64,000 nucleotides of DNA from Pigmentiphaga kullae (GCF_004216695.1 NZ_SGXC01000001.1:1116001-1180000), one strand, 5' to 3'; positions 33,008 through 41,493 are shown, counted from the stretch's first letter. Numbers and translations are program-made. Notes: generated by a model from the letters alone, not told the origin.

Positions 33008-34336
33008 ATGAGGTGTCTGCTGTCGTCATGCTTGCTGCTGGCGTGCATGAGCGTGGCAGCGCCCGTGCGCGCGGCCTCCGAGGCCGATTGGGAGGTCTCG
33101 TACGGCTCCGCCGTGCGGCAGTACGCCGCCGGCAACTACGTCCAGGCCGAACAGGAGGCCCGCCGGGCGCTCGCCCTGGCGCGCGTGGCCGGCGGCAGGA
33201 AAGAGCCCTTCGTCGCGAGCAGCCTGAACGCGCTGGCTTTGGCCCAACAGGCACAGGGGCGAGGCGAAGAGGCCGCCGGTCTGTTGCGGCAGGCGCTGGC
33301 TCTGAGCGAGCAGGCGCTGGGGGCGCATCCGAACACCGCCACGCTGGCGCTCAACCTGGGCAAAGCGCTCGATGTCCTGGGGCGCGCCGACGCCGCCCTG
33401 GTTCCCTATGAACGCGCCCTGGCGATCGCCGATGCCCGGCAGGATGACGAGGCCATGCTTCCGCTGCGGGCCCAGGCGCTGTCGGCGTTGGCGCGCGCGC
33501 ATGCGGGACTGGGGCATGCCGACGAGGCGCGGGCCTACGACCGGCGGCTGGACGCGGATGCCGTCGCGCTGCCGCTTGCCGACCAGGCCGACGCGCTCGA
33601 GCGGCGGGCGCGTGCCAGCGTGGCCTCGGGCAATGCCGCGGCCGCCCGCGGCGCGTTCGAACAGGCGCTGGCTTTGCGGGGGCAAACGCCGGGGCCCGTG
33701 TCCCACGCCTGGACGCGCACCGCCATCGCCCTGGCGGACCTGCTCGATGGCCAGGGCCTGCACGAGCCGTCCGCCACATGGCGGCGACGTATCGTCGAGC
33801 ATCTGGAACGGGATGATCCCCACAGCCTGGCGCTGGCGGCGCAGTTGAACGAACTGGCCATGGGCGAGCTGGCGCGCAAGGCCTATGGACCCGCGCGGGA
33901 ACTGCTGGCTCGCGCCCTGCCCATCGTCGAGGCCCGTACGGGACCGGGCAGCCTGGATACCGCGCGCGTGGTGGCCAACCAGGCGCTGGTGCTGGAGGCG
34001 CAAGGCGACCCGGGCCAGGCGCAGCCCCTGCATGCGCGTGCGCTGGAGATCTATCGTGAACAGGGGGAGGTGCCGGAGGCCTTGCTGGGCCAGGCGCGGG
34101 CCTTGAACTACCTGGCGGCGCATGTCTATCGCCAGCGGCGCTTCGGCCAGGCCGAGCCGATGTTCCTGGAAGCTCTGGGGTTGGCCGACCGGGCGGTGGG
34201 GTCGGAGGACGTGCGCCTGCTGCCCTTGCTGCTGAATCTCGAGGCGCTCTACCGGAGCCAGGGCCGGATGGCCGAAGCCGGCCGCTATGGTGAGCGGGCC
34301 GCGCGGCTGCGCTCGCTGGCGCAAGGCGAGCCATGA
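33008..34336 (+). CDS. exported tetratricopeptide-repeat protein
   Basis: A 442-residue protein with a signal peptide (about residues 1-22; LLSSCLLLACMSVAAPVRAA) and about eight to nine tetratricopeptide repeats (for example YAAGNYVQAEQEARRALALA, SSLNALALAQQAQGRGEEAA, LALNLGKALDVLGRADAA, VVANQALVLEAQGDPGQA). CLLLAC could also be read as a lipobox-like signal but lacks the usual context. It should act in the periplasm as a protein-binding scaffold. It lies 16 bases after the PKD lipoprotein gene without a clear ribosome binding site, so translational coupling is likely. Its role with the receptor is unknown. Confidence 0.83.
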   Translation: MRCLLSSCLLLACMSVAAPVRAASEADWEVSYGSAVRQYAAGNYVQAEQEARRALALARVAGGRKEPFVASSLNALALAQQAQGRGEEAAGLLRQALALSEQALGAHPNTATLALNLGKALDVLGRADAALVPYERALAIADARQDDEAMLPLRAQALSALARAHAGLGHADEARAYDRRLDADAVALPLADQADALERRARASVASGNAAAARGAFEQALALRGQTPGPVSHAWTRTAIALADLLDGQGLHEPSATWRRRIVEHLERDDPHSLALAAQLNELAMGELARKAYGPARELLARALPIVEARTGPGSLDTARVVANQALVLEAQGDPGQAQPLHARALEIYREQGEVPEALLGQARALNYLAAHVYRQRRFGQAEPMFLEALGLADRAVGSEDVRLLPLLLNLEALYRSQGRMAEAGRYGERAARLRSLAQGEP

Positions 34337-34358
34337 TCGCGCATGGTCCGCCTTGGCC

Positions 34359-35324
34359 TTACTTGGGCAGGACCACGTTGCGCGGCTTGCCCGCGACGAA
34401 GGCTTCCAGGTTGTCCACCAGTTGGTCGGCCAGCGTCTGCATGGCTTCCTGACTGGCCCAGGCGACGTGCGGGGTCAGGATGAAATTGGGGTGCCCGACG
34501 TGCAGCAGCGGATTGGCGTCGGTGGGCGGTTCGCCGTCGGCCACGTCGAAGCCGGCACCGGCGATGGTGCCGGCGCGCAGGGCCTCGGCCAGCGCCGCCT
34601 CGTCCACCAGCCCGCCGCGGGCGGTGTTGATGAGCAGCGCGGTGGGCTTCATGGATGCCAGCTCGGCGCGGCCGATCATGTTGCGAGTGGCCGCGCTGAG
34701 CGGCAGGTGCAGCGTGACGACGTCCGCGGTGCGCAGCAGTTCCGGCAGGGGCAGGTTCACGATACCTGGCTCGTCCACCGGCGAGCGGCTGGCGACGCAG
34801 ATCTCCATGCCGAAGGCGCGGCCCAGCGCGGCCACGGACCGTCCCAGCGCGCCGTAGCCCACGATGCCCAGCCGGCTGCCGGCCAGGTCGCGGATGGGAT
34901 AGTCGAGGAAGCAGAACTGCTGCGACCGCTGCCACTTGCCGGCTTCGACGTCGGCGGCATAGGCGCGCAGGTTGCGGCGCAGCGCCAGGATGAGCGCGAA
35001 GGTGTGCTCGGGCAGTGAGGCCGTGGCGTAGTTGCGGATGTTCGACACGACGATGCCGCGTTCCTGGCAAGCGGCCAGGTCGATGATGTCCGTGCCCGTC
35101 GCCGCCACGGCGATCATCTTCAGCGCCGGCAACTGGTCCAGTTCGGCGCGGCGCAGCGGCACCTTGTTGGTGACCGCGATGGACGCATCCTTCAATCGCG
35201 CCACCACCTCGTCGCGGGACGTGATCTCGTGATCGACCCAGGCGTGGGGGAAGGCGGGCGGCCGGATGGTGGCCTGCAGGCTGGCCCGGTCCAGGAAGAC
35301 GATCTTGTGCGTGAACGACGACAT
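34359..35324 (-). CDS. D-2-hydroxyacid dehydrogenase (glycerate dehydrogenase/hydroxypyruvate reductase-like)
   Basis: A 321-residue NAD(P)-dependent dehydrogenase reducing 2-oxo acids such as hydroxypyruvate or glyoxylate. The Rossmann motif GIVGYGALG (about residues 154-162), the catalytic arginine in INTARGGLVDE, the glutamate in DVADGEPP and the catalytic histidine in LTPHVAWAS are all present. The nucleotide preference is unclear: ASRSP after the motif suggests NADP. The ATG at 35324 gives the full N-terminus. It is convergent with the TPR gene and lies downstream of the malic enzyme gene on the same strand. Confidence 0.92.
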   Translation of the reverse strand: MSSFTHKIVFLDRASLQATIRPPAFPHAWVDHEITSRDEVVARLKDASIAVTNKVPLRRAELDQLPALKMIAVAATGTDIIDLAACQERGIVVSNIRNYATASLPEHTFALILALRRNLRAYAADVEAGKWQRSQQFCFLDYPIRDLAGSRLGIVGYGALGRSVAALGRAFGMEICVASRSPVDEPGIVNLPLPELLRTADVVTLHLPLSAATRNMIGRAELASMKPTALLINTARGGLVDEAALAEALRAGTIAGAGFDVADGEPPTDANPLLHVGHPNFILTPHVAWASQEAMQTLADQLVDNLEAFVAGKPRNVVLPK

Positions 35325-35344
35325 GAGAAGCCCTCTATGGATGG

Positions 35345-35430
35345 ATCCCCCCTACGCGCTTCGCGCGCCCCTCCGAGGGGCGGCACTGGCGGACCGGCTG
35401 AGCCGGATCCGCTGTGCCCCGGATGGGTAT
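35345..35430. repeat. GC-rich dispersed intergenic repeat, copy 2 (inverted)
   Basis: The segment 35377-35412, read on the minus strand, matches 17471-17506 at 32 of 36 positions. The adjacent CCCCCCTACGCGCTTCGCGCG contains a small hairpin (GCGC-TTC-GCGC), and CCCCTCCGAGGGG forms another. It sits between the malic enzyme and hydroxyacid dehydrogenase genes. Confidence 0.65.
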
Positions 35431-35507
35431 CCAGCAGGTGATGATCCGCTCGCCGCCAGAGCGGAAGGCAAATTGCCGTTCCGCTCCCGCGCCAGCGTGT
35501 GGGAAGA

Positions 35508-36773
35508 CTACTTCAGCAGCGACTGGCGATAGGCGTCGATGTCGCCGATGGGACGGCGCGCGACGCCCGAATCCATCGCGGCCAGTGCGACGGCGGACGC
35601 GACTTCGCTGATCAGGCGGGGATCGAACGGCGTGGGAATGAAGTAGTCGGGGCCGAATTCCAGCTTGTGGTTGGGATAGGCCTTGGCGACTTCAGGCGGG
35701 ATGGGCTGCTGTGCAAGATTGGCGATGGCGTTCACGCAGGCGAGCTTCATCTCGTCGGTGATGCGCATGGCCTCCACGTCCAGCGCGCCGCGGAACAGGA
35801 AGGGGAAGCAGAGGACGTTGTTGACCTGGTTCGGGTAGTCCGAACGTCCCGTCGCGATCAGGCAGTCCGAGCGGACGGCGCGGGCCACTTCCGGACGGAT
35901 CTCGGGTTCGGGATTGGCCAGCGCCAGGATCAGGGGGCGCAGCGCCATGGTCGAGACCATTTCCGGCGTCAGCAGTCCGGCGGCGGAGCAACCCAGGAAG
36001 ACATCGGCGTCCTTGACCGCGTCGGCCAGCGTGCGCGCGGTGCTGGTGGTGGCATAGCGCGACTTGTTGAACTCCATCGACGCGTCGCGGCCTTCGTAGA
36101 CCACGCCCTTGGAATCCACCAGCAGGATGTTCTCCTTCCTCAGCCCCTGGCGCACCAGCAGGTCCAGGCAGGCGATGGCCGCGGCGCCGGCGCCCGAGCA
36201 GACCAGCTTGACCTGGTCCAGCGACTTCTCGGCCAGCTTCAGGCCATTGACGATGCCGGCGGAGGCGACGATGGCCGTGCCGTGCTGGTCGTCGTGGAAG
36301 ACCGGGATCGACATGCGCTCGGTCAACTTGCGCTCGATGTAGAAGCACTCGGGCGCCTTGATGTCCTCGAGATTGATGCCGCCGAACGTGGGCTCCATCA
36401 TCGCGATGGCGTCGACCAGCTTGTCGGGGTCCGTCTCGGCCAGCTCGATGTCGAAGACGTTGATGCCCGCGAACTTCTGGAACAGGCAGGCCTTGCCTTC
36501 CATGACCGGCTTGGCGGCGTACGGGCCGATGTTGCCCAGGCCGAGCACGGCGGTGCCGTTCGAGATGACCGCCACCAGGTTCGAGCGCGAGGTGTAGTAG
36601 CGCGTGGACTGCTGGTCGTTGGCGATGGCTTCGCACGCGGCGGCGACGCCGGGCGAATAGGCCAGCGACAGGTCGTGCTGGTTGTCGAGCGGCTTGGTGG
36701 GGACGACGGAGATCTTTCCGGGAATGGGGAACTGATGATAGGCGAGCGCCTGATCGGTAAGCGAGGAATCCAT
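35508..36773 (-). CDS. malic enzyme, short form without phosphotransacetylase domain
   Basis: A 421-residue NAD(P)-dependent malic enzyme that oxidatively decarboxylates malate to pyruvate. The malate-binding domain contains [12 protein letters not shown] and the catalytic tyrosine/lysine region. The motif [13 protein letters not shown] binds the divalent metal, and [13 protein letters not shown] binds the nucleotide. Most proteobacterial MaeB proteins carry a C-terminal phosphotransacetylase-like domain of about 330 residues; this one ends before it. The start at 36773 gives [13 protein letters not shown]. No ribosome binding site precedes it, while TATAAA sits six bases upstream, so a leaderless transcript is possible. 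Confidence 0.92.
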   Translation of the reverse strand: MDSSLTDQALAYHQFPIPGKISVVPTKPLDNQHDLSLAYSPGVAAACEAIANDQQSTRYYTSRSNLVAVISNGTAVLGLGNIGPYAAKPVMEGKACLFQKFAGINVFDIELAETDPDKLVDAIAMMEPTFGGINLEDIKAPECFYIERKLTERMSIPVFHDDQHGTAIVASAGIVNGLKLAEKSLDQVKLVCSGAGAAAIACLDLLVRQGLRKENILLVDSKGVVYEGRDASMEFNKSRYATTSTARTLADAVKDADVFLGCSAAGLLTPEMVSTMALRPLILALANPEPEIRPEVARAVRSDCLIATGRSDYPNQVNNVLCFPFLFRGALDVEAMRITDEMKLACVNAIANLAQQPIPPEVAKAYPNHKLEFGPDYFIPTPFDPRLISEVASAVALAAMDSGVARRPIGDIDAYRQSLLK

Positions 36774-37130
36774 TGTTTTATATGTAGAACAGTAGCGGCA
36801 CGTGAACGAACATTGTATGCCCGGTTGAGCATGGCACGGCGCTCGAGCTGGCTCTCCGGGGCAGGCGCGGTGGGAGCATTGGCGGCCGTGCGGGCATGGC
36901 GTGGCCGGGGTCGATGCGCATCGCAACGATCATGCGGCGCAGCATCGCGTGGCATGGCCCTGGTCCGGATGGAAAGGTGTGCGGATGCCATGGCGTGGGC
37001 CGACCGCGCCCGTGCAAAGGGATGCTGCGTTACAGCAAACCAGCGCGGCCAAGGTCCTGGCATCGGGTCGTACGTGACGGCGCGGGTGATAGTTGCGGAG
37101 AGGCAACTATCACCCGGCCAGGGGCGCGGG
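36774..37130. other. gene-free region with a strong hairpin downstream of the GntR gene
   Basis: Some open frames run through these 357 bases, but none has family-like sequence, a ribosome binding site or normal composition, so I see no gene. On the left it holds the malic enzyme control region (TATAAA near 36776-36781 on the minus strand). On the right it holds the 34-base stem-loop described separately (37083-37116). Confidence 0.5.
37083..37116. other. perfect 14-bp stem-loop downstream of the GntR gene
   Basis: CGGGTGATAGTTGC (37083-37096) pairs perfectly with GCAACTATCACCCG (37103-37116) around a six-base GGAGAG loop. It lies 14 bases after the GntR stop codon. No T-run follows on either strand, so it is not a standard intrinsic terminator. 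It may stabilise the 3' end of the transcript or be a protein-binding site. Confidence 0.6.
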
Positions 37131-37823
37131 TCACAGCGCGCGAAGCATGCGGGTCAGCCGCACCTTGTAGGCGGCGCGGATGTGTTCCCGTGTGATGCGT
37201 TCGGCAAGATCGGGGTCGCGCTGCTCCAGCGCCGCCACCATTTCCTGGTGTTCGCGCGAACTGCTGTCGGCGCGACCCGGAATGGTCAAGGTGGTGGGAC
37301 CCAGCAGCGCCATCGATTCCTGCAGCGAATTGAGCGTCTTCAGCAGATAGCGGTTGTGAGCGCAGCGGTACAGCGTGTCATGGAAGAAGCGGTTGTTGAT
37401 CGCGAGCTGCTCGGGCTGGCCGGCCAGGTGGGCATCGCGGTCGGCGATCTCCCGCAGGGCCGAGACTTCCACGTCGGAGGCGTGGCGCGCGGCCAGCCGC
37501 GCGGCCGTGCCTTCCAGCACCTCGCGCATGACGTACAGTTCGTTGACCATGCTCTGATCGAGCTCGGTCACGATGAGTCCGCGGCCGGATTCGTTCACGA
37601 CGAGCCCTTCGTTCTCCAGGCGGCTCAGGGCCTCGCGCACGGGCGTGCGGCTCAGGCCCAGCAGCTCGGCCAGTTCGATCTCGCGCAACCGCGTGCCGGG
37701 AGCCAGTTCGCCGGTGTGGATGGCGGTGCGCACATACTGGTAGGCCTGCTCGCCGCGCGAGCACGAGGTCTGTCCCAGGCTCTTCGCGCTGGGCACGGCG
37801 GGAGCCGCTTTCTTTCTGGGCAT
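37131..37823 (-). CDS. GntR family transcriptional regulator, FCD (FadR) subgroup
   Basis: A 230-residue regulator. The winged-helix domain (about residues 25-90; LAPGTRLREIELAELLGLSR, then TPVREALSRLENEGLV) is followed by an FCD ligand-binding domain (about 95-225). That domain has likely metal-binding histidine and aspartate residues around NNRFFHDTLYRCAHNRYL and SSREHQEMVAAL. FCD regulators commonly sense carboxylic acids. It follows a Bug receptor gene on the same strand and probably regulates that gene and the divergent CoA ligase operon. The start at 37823 (MPRKK) is preferred; an ATG at 37859 would add 12 residues. Confidence 0.9.
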   Translation of the reverse strand: MPRKKAAPAVPSAKSLGQTSCSRGEQAYQYVRTAIHTGELAPGTRLREIELAELLGLSRTPVREALSRLENEGLVVNESGRGLIVTELDQSMVNELYVMREVLEGTAARLAARHASDVEVSALREIADRDAHLAGQPEQLAINNRFFHDTLYRCAHNRYLLKTLNSLQESMALLGPTTLTIPGRADSSSREHQEMVAALEQRDPDLAERITREHIRAAYKVRLTRMLRAL

Positions 37824-37897
37824 GGACGGCGGAATGGCGGGTGGCAAAGCAGGGATCATAACCAAGTCCGTCCCCTGCCCTGGCCCGCCGCTCCCGT

Positions 37898-38872
37898 TCA
37901 AGGCGAAGCCGTCGTGGCCTTGGAAGGCTTGAGCAGCTTGCCCCAGCGTTTGATCTCCTCGCGCACGAAGCGGTCGAATTCCTCCGGTGATGACACGCGC
38001 ACCTCTCCGTCGATGACCTCGAATCGCTTGGCCACCTCCGGATCCGCGAGGCTGATGCGCAGCGCGCCGTTGATCTTGTCGATGATCGGCTTGGGCGTGC
38101 CGGCCGGCGCGAACATGCCCCACCACACCACCGCCTCGAAATCCTTGACGCCCTGTTCGGCGATGGTCCGGATGTCGGGCGCCGACTGCAGGCGCCGCAG
38201 TCCGCTCGTGGCCAGCAGCTTGGCCCGCTTGCTGTCCAGGTGGGGCTTGATCTGCGACAGGCCGGTGAACGCGAGATCCACGTGGCCGCTGGCGACGTCG
38301 AGCATGGCGGGTCCGGCGCCGCGGTACGGCACGTCCAGGATGTTGGCGTGGGTGGCGGCCTTGAACAGCTCGGTGGCCATGTGCGAGGCGGATCCCTCGC
38401 CCGAGGTGGCGATGGTCAGCTTGCCCGGCTGCCTGGCGGCCAGCTCCAGCAATTGGGGGATGTCGTTGGCGGGCAGGTTGGCGCGCGCGGCCAGGCCCAT
38501 CGCATAGGTGATGACCAGGCCGATGGGCGCGAAATCGTCGGGCGTCCGGTAGGGCAGCCTGGGCAGCAGCGTGGGATTGGTGGCGAAGCTGGGGCTGACG
38601 ATCAGCAGCGTATAGCCGTCGGGTTCGGCCTTGGCGACGGCTTCGGTGCCCGTCACGGTATTGCCGCCGCCGCGGTTGTCGATGATGACCGGCTGCTTGA
38701 GGGTGGCCGACAGCTTGTCGGCGAAGGCGCGGGCGATGAAATCGCCGCCGCCGCCCGCGGCGAACGGAACCACGATGCGGACGGGTTTTTCGGGATAGTG
38801 GTCGGCCGGCGCGGCGTGGCCGGGCAGGGCGAAAGCGGCCAGACAGACCGCTGCGCCGAATGCGTGCTTCAT
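37898..38872 (-). CDS. Bug family tripartite tricarboxylate transporter substrate-binding protein
   Basis: A 324-residue periplasmic receptor with a clear signal peptide (residues 1-21, cleaved near GHAAPADH). Bug signatures: YPEKPVRIVVPFAAGGGGDF, GTEAVAKAEPDGYT, ILDVPYRGAGPAMLDVASG and FAPAGTPKPI. The start at 38872 follows AGGAGGAGA, an excellent ribosome binding site. It is transcribed toward the GntR regulator and divergent from the CoA ligase/citryl-CoA-lyase-like pair, suggesting that it collects the acid activated by that ligase. The ligand cannot be named from sequence. Confidence 0.93.
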   Translation of the reverse strand: MKHAFGAAVCLAAFALPGHAAPADHYPEKPVRIVVPFAAGGGGDFIARAFADKLSATLKQPVIIDNRGGGNTVTGTEAVAKAEPDGYTLLIVSPSFATNPTLLPRLPYRTPDDFAPIGLVITYAMGLAARANLPANDIPQLLELAARQPGKLTIATSGEGSASHMATELFKAATHANILDVPYRGAGPAMLDVASGHVDLAFTGLSQIKPHLDSKRAKLLATSGLRRLQSAPDIRTIAEQGVKDFEAVVWWGMFAPAGTPKPIIDKINGALRISLADPEVAKRFEVIDGEVRVSSPEEFDRFVREEIKRWGKLLKPSKATTASP

Positions 38873-38939
38873 GTCTCCTCCTGAGGGGGCCGGGGTTCGC
38901 GCCCGTGGCGCCGCCGCAGGCGGTGGTCGGGCACTATCG

Positions 38940-38955
38940 GTATTCGTTTGAATAC
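38940..38955. promoter_or_regulatory. inverted-repeat operator candidate between Bug gene and CoA ligase gene
   Basis: GTATTC-GTTT-GAATAC at 38940-38955 is a perfect inverted repeat in the 148-base divergent region. Its right arm overlaps a weak rightward -35 (TTGAAT, 38949-38954). The nearby GntR protein is the natural candidate to bind it. Confidence 0.5.
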
Positions 38956-39020
38956 AATTGTGCACGCACGTATCCAGGAAGTAAACTGGCAAGGTCGAAT
39001 CCTGTTCCGGCCGCTCGACC

Positions 39021-40613
39021 ATGCAAAGTCCACTCGAAGTCCTGAACCGCTATCGTCCCCATGACGGGACCCTGCACGATGCCTTCCTGAGCCGGTGCGT
39101 CGACCGCGCCGCGGAACCCTTCCTGATCCAGGACGGCGAGTGCTGGACCTGGGCCGAATTCGGCCGGCGCTACGAACACCTGGCCCGGGTCCTGGCCGCG
39201 CGGGGAACAGGTCCCGGCTCGCGCGTGGCGGTGGCCGGACGCAACGACAAGGCGCACGTGCTGGCGCTGTTCGCGCTGGCCCGGCTGGGGGCCACCATGG
39301 TGCCGGTCAATCCGGATTTCGGTCCGCGCGAGATGGACTATGCGCTGCGGCACGCCCAGGTGCAGGGCATCCTGGCCGAGACACGCCTTCTTGACCTGGT
39401 GCGGCCGATCGCCGCCGCGTTGCCGGCGCCTGCCTGGCTGATGACGACAGACGGCCCGCAGGACGATGCCGGATCGCTGGCCGCCGCGCTGGCGCAGCCG
39501 GTGGACGAGGCGCCGCTGCCCGTTCCGGCACCATCCGATACCTGCGTCATCATCTACACGTCCGGCACCACGGGGTTTCCCAAGGGCGTCATGCACAGCC
39601 AGTACAACCTCGTGACCGCCGGCGAGGCCAACGTCGCGCGCGTGCACCTGCAACCGGACGACAGGCTGATGATCATCCTGCCGTTCTTCCACATGAATGC
39701 GCTGTTCTACTCGGTGGGCGGCGTGCTGGCGTCCGGGGCGGCGATGATCCTGGTGCCGCGCTTTTCCGCCTCGACCTTCTGGCAGGTGGCGGCCGACAAC
39801 GGCGCCACGGTGGTCAACATCATCGAGGCCATCGGCACCATCCTGGCCTCCCGCGACCGGCGCGAGTACCGGCCCGATCACCGCCTGCGCGTGGTGTATG
39901 GCGTGCGCAGGAAATCCGCGCCCGCGTTTCGCGATGAATTCGGGGTGCCACACCTGTTTTCGGGATTCGGCATGACCGAGATCCCCGGCGTCACCTGCAA
40001 TCCCTACGACGGACCGGACAAGCCGGGCAGCATGGGCGTGGTGGCCGCGCACCCGGATCCGGCCCGGCCCTGGGCGCGCTGCCGGGTGGTCGACGACGCC
40101 GGCCGCGACGTGGGCGTGGACGAGGTGGGCGAGCTTTGGGTGGCCACGCCCATCGTCATGCAGGGCTATTTCCGCGACCCCGAACAGACCCGCCAGGCCT
40201 TCGACGGCGAGTGGCTCAAGACAGGCGACCTGGTCCGGCGCGATGCCGACGGTTTCTTCTTCCACGTCTCGCGCAAGAAGGACATCATCCGGCGCCGCGG
40301 CGAGAACATCGCCGCCGCCGAACTCGAGATGGTCATCAACGAGCACCCCGCCGTGTTCGAGGCGGCGGCCCTGGCCGTGCCCTCCGAACTGGGCGAGGAC
40401 GAGATCCTGGTGGTGGTGGCGCCGCGCCCGGGCGTCTCGCTGGCCGAGGCCGAGGTGGCGCAGTGGTGCCGCGACAGGCTGGCCGCCATCAAGGTGCCGC
40501 GCTACGTGGCGCTGCTGCCCGAGCTGCCGCACACGCCCACGCACAAGATCGCCAAGAACCTGCTGCGCGAGGATCCCGCCGTCAAGGAACGGACCGTGGA
40601 CCTGCAAGCCTGA
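39021..40613 (+). CDS. acyl-CoA synthetase (AMP-binding), CaiC-like
   Basis: A 530-residue ATP-dependent CoA ligase that forms an acyl-adenylate and then an acyl-CoA. The ATP-binding loop CVIIYTSGTTGFPKGVMHS, the core FSGFGMTEI and GEWLKTGDL, and the C-terminal hinge with HKIAKNLLRE are intact. The FFHMNALFYS segment and general layout resemble carnitine/crotonobetaine-CoA ligases, so a small polar carboxylic acid is plausible. With a citryl-CoA-lyase-like gene next to it, a citrate-like or hydroxy-diacid substrate activated to CoA ester and then cleaved is an attractive but unproven pathway. Confidence 0.88.
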   Translation: MQSPLEVLNRYRPHDGTLHDAFLSRCVDRAAEPFLIQDGECWTWAEFGRRYEHLARVLAARGTGPGSRVAVAGRNDKAHVLALFALARLGATMVPVNPDFGPREMDYALRHAQVQGILAETRLLDLVRPIAAALPAPAWLMTTDGPQDDAGSLAAALAQPVDEAPLPVPAPSDTCVIIYTSGTTGFPKGVMHSQYNLVTAGEANVARVHLQPDDRLMIILPFFHMNALFYSVGGVLASGAAMILVPRFSASTFWQVAADNGATVVNIIEAIGTILASRDRREYRPDHRLRVVYGVRRKSAPAFRDEFGVPHLFSGFGMTEIPGVTCNPYDGPDKPGSMGVVAAHPDPARPWARCRVVDDAGRDVGVDEVGELWVATPIVMQGYFRDPEQTRQAFDGEWLKTGDLVRRDADGFFFHVSRKKDIIRRRGENIAAAELEMVINEHPAVFEAAALAVPSELGEDEILVVVAPRPGVSLAEAEVAQWCRDRLAAIKVPRYVALLPELPHTPTHKIAKNLLREDPAVKERTVDLQA

Positions 40614-40672
40614 ACCCATCGCCCGCCCGCCGCGGGCACAATGCGAACCGGACCCCGAAGGAGACACGACCC

Positions 40673-41446
40673 ATGGCCAAGCGCAAGCAACTCAAGACCG
40701 ACATCTGCTGGAGCACCGAAGACAAGATCACCATCAAGGGGCTGGACCTGTGCCAGGACATCATGGGCAAGGTGTCGCTGGGCGACATGGCCTTTCTGGA
40801 AATGATGGACCGCCTGCCCAACGAGCGCGAGTCGCGCGTGTTCAACGCACTGGCGGTGATCCTGGTCGAGCATGGCATGACGCCCAGCGCCATCGTGACC
40901 CGCATGACGCTGGCGGGCGCGCCCGAGGCCATGCAGGCCGCGGTGGCGGCCGGGCTGAGTGGCCTGGGCAGCGTGTTCGTCGGCAGCATGGAGAACGCCG
41001 CCCGCATGCTGCAGGAGGCGTTGCCGGACCCGGCCCAGCCCGGCGACATCGCGGCCCTGGCCGCCCGCATCGTCGACGAGCACGCGGCGCGCGGCCGCAC
41101 GGTGCCGGGCATCGGCCACCATATCCACAAGCCGGTCGATCCGCGTGCCCCGCGGCTGTTCGAGATCGCCGGCGAGAACGGTTTCGGCGGCCCCTACGTG
41201 GCGCTGATGCAGGCGGTGGCCGAGGCGGCGCAGGCCCGGCTGGGCAAGAGCCTGCCGGTCAACGCCACTGGTGCCATCGCCGCGGTCGCCAGCGAACTGG
41301 GTATTCCCTGGCGCGTGGTCCGTGGCATAGGCGTCATGTCGCGCGCCATCGGGCTGGTGGCGCACGTGCTGGAAGAACTGCGCGAGCCGATGGCGCGGGA
41401 GATCAAGGCCATGGTCGAGGAAGAAGCCACCGCGCATCTGCGCTGA
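40673..41446 (+). CDS. citryl-CoA lyase/citrate synthase-like protein
   Basis: A 257-residue protein of the citrate synthase superfamily, much shorter than citrate synthase (about 430 residues) and similar to stand-alone citryl-CoA-lyase-type proteins. Citrate-synthase-like segments include NERESRVFNALAVILVEHGMTPS (parts NALAVILVEHGMTPS), GLGSVFVGSMENAARML, GIGHHIHKPVDPRAPRLFE and GAIAAVASELG. The histidine in VPGIGHHIHK fits an active-site residue. It would cleave a (hydroxy)acyl-CoA to acetyl-CoA and an oxo acid. The ATG at 40673 follows AAGGAGA; it lies 59 bases after the ligase gene. A terminator follows. Confidence 0.87.
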   Translation: MAKRKQLKTDICWSTEDKITIKGLDLCQDIMGKVSLGDMAFLEMMDRLPNERESRVFNALAVILVEHGMTPSAIVTRMTLAGAPEAMQAAVAAGLSGLGSVFVGSMENAARMLQEALPDPAQPGDIAALAARIVDEHAARGRTVPGIGHHIHKPVDPRAPRLFEIAGENGFGGPYVALMQAVAEAAQARLGKSLPVNATGAIAAVASELGIPWRVVRGIGVMSRAIGLVAHVLEELREPMAREIKAMVEEEATAHLR

Positions 41447-41466
41447 TCTCCGTTCGCCGCGTCCAG

Positions 41467-41493
41467 GTCCGCCTCGAGGGGCGGACTTTTTTT
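41467..41493 (+). terminator. rho-independent terminator after the citryl-CoA-lyase-like gene
   Basis: GTCCGCC (41467-41473) and GGCGGAC (41480-41486) form a perfect 7-bp stem with a six-base loop, followed by seven T residues. It lies 20 bases after the stop codon. Confidence 0.88.

Noticed and set aside
30493-33135. An 880-codon frame antisense to the PKD lipoprotein
   Set aside because: The sense frame has a lipobox, repeats and a ribosome binding site; the antisense frame has none of these.
36896-37195. A 99-codon frame in the gap between malic enzyme and GntR genes
   Set aside because: No ribosome binding site, overlap with the GntR 3' end and the hairpin, and no family-like sequence.
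35499-38507. A 1002-codon plus-strand open frame across the malic enzyme, GntR and Bug genes
   Set aside because: It is antisense to three well-recognised genes and runs through their intergenic regions, with low-complexity composition; it is a product of codon bias.
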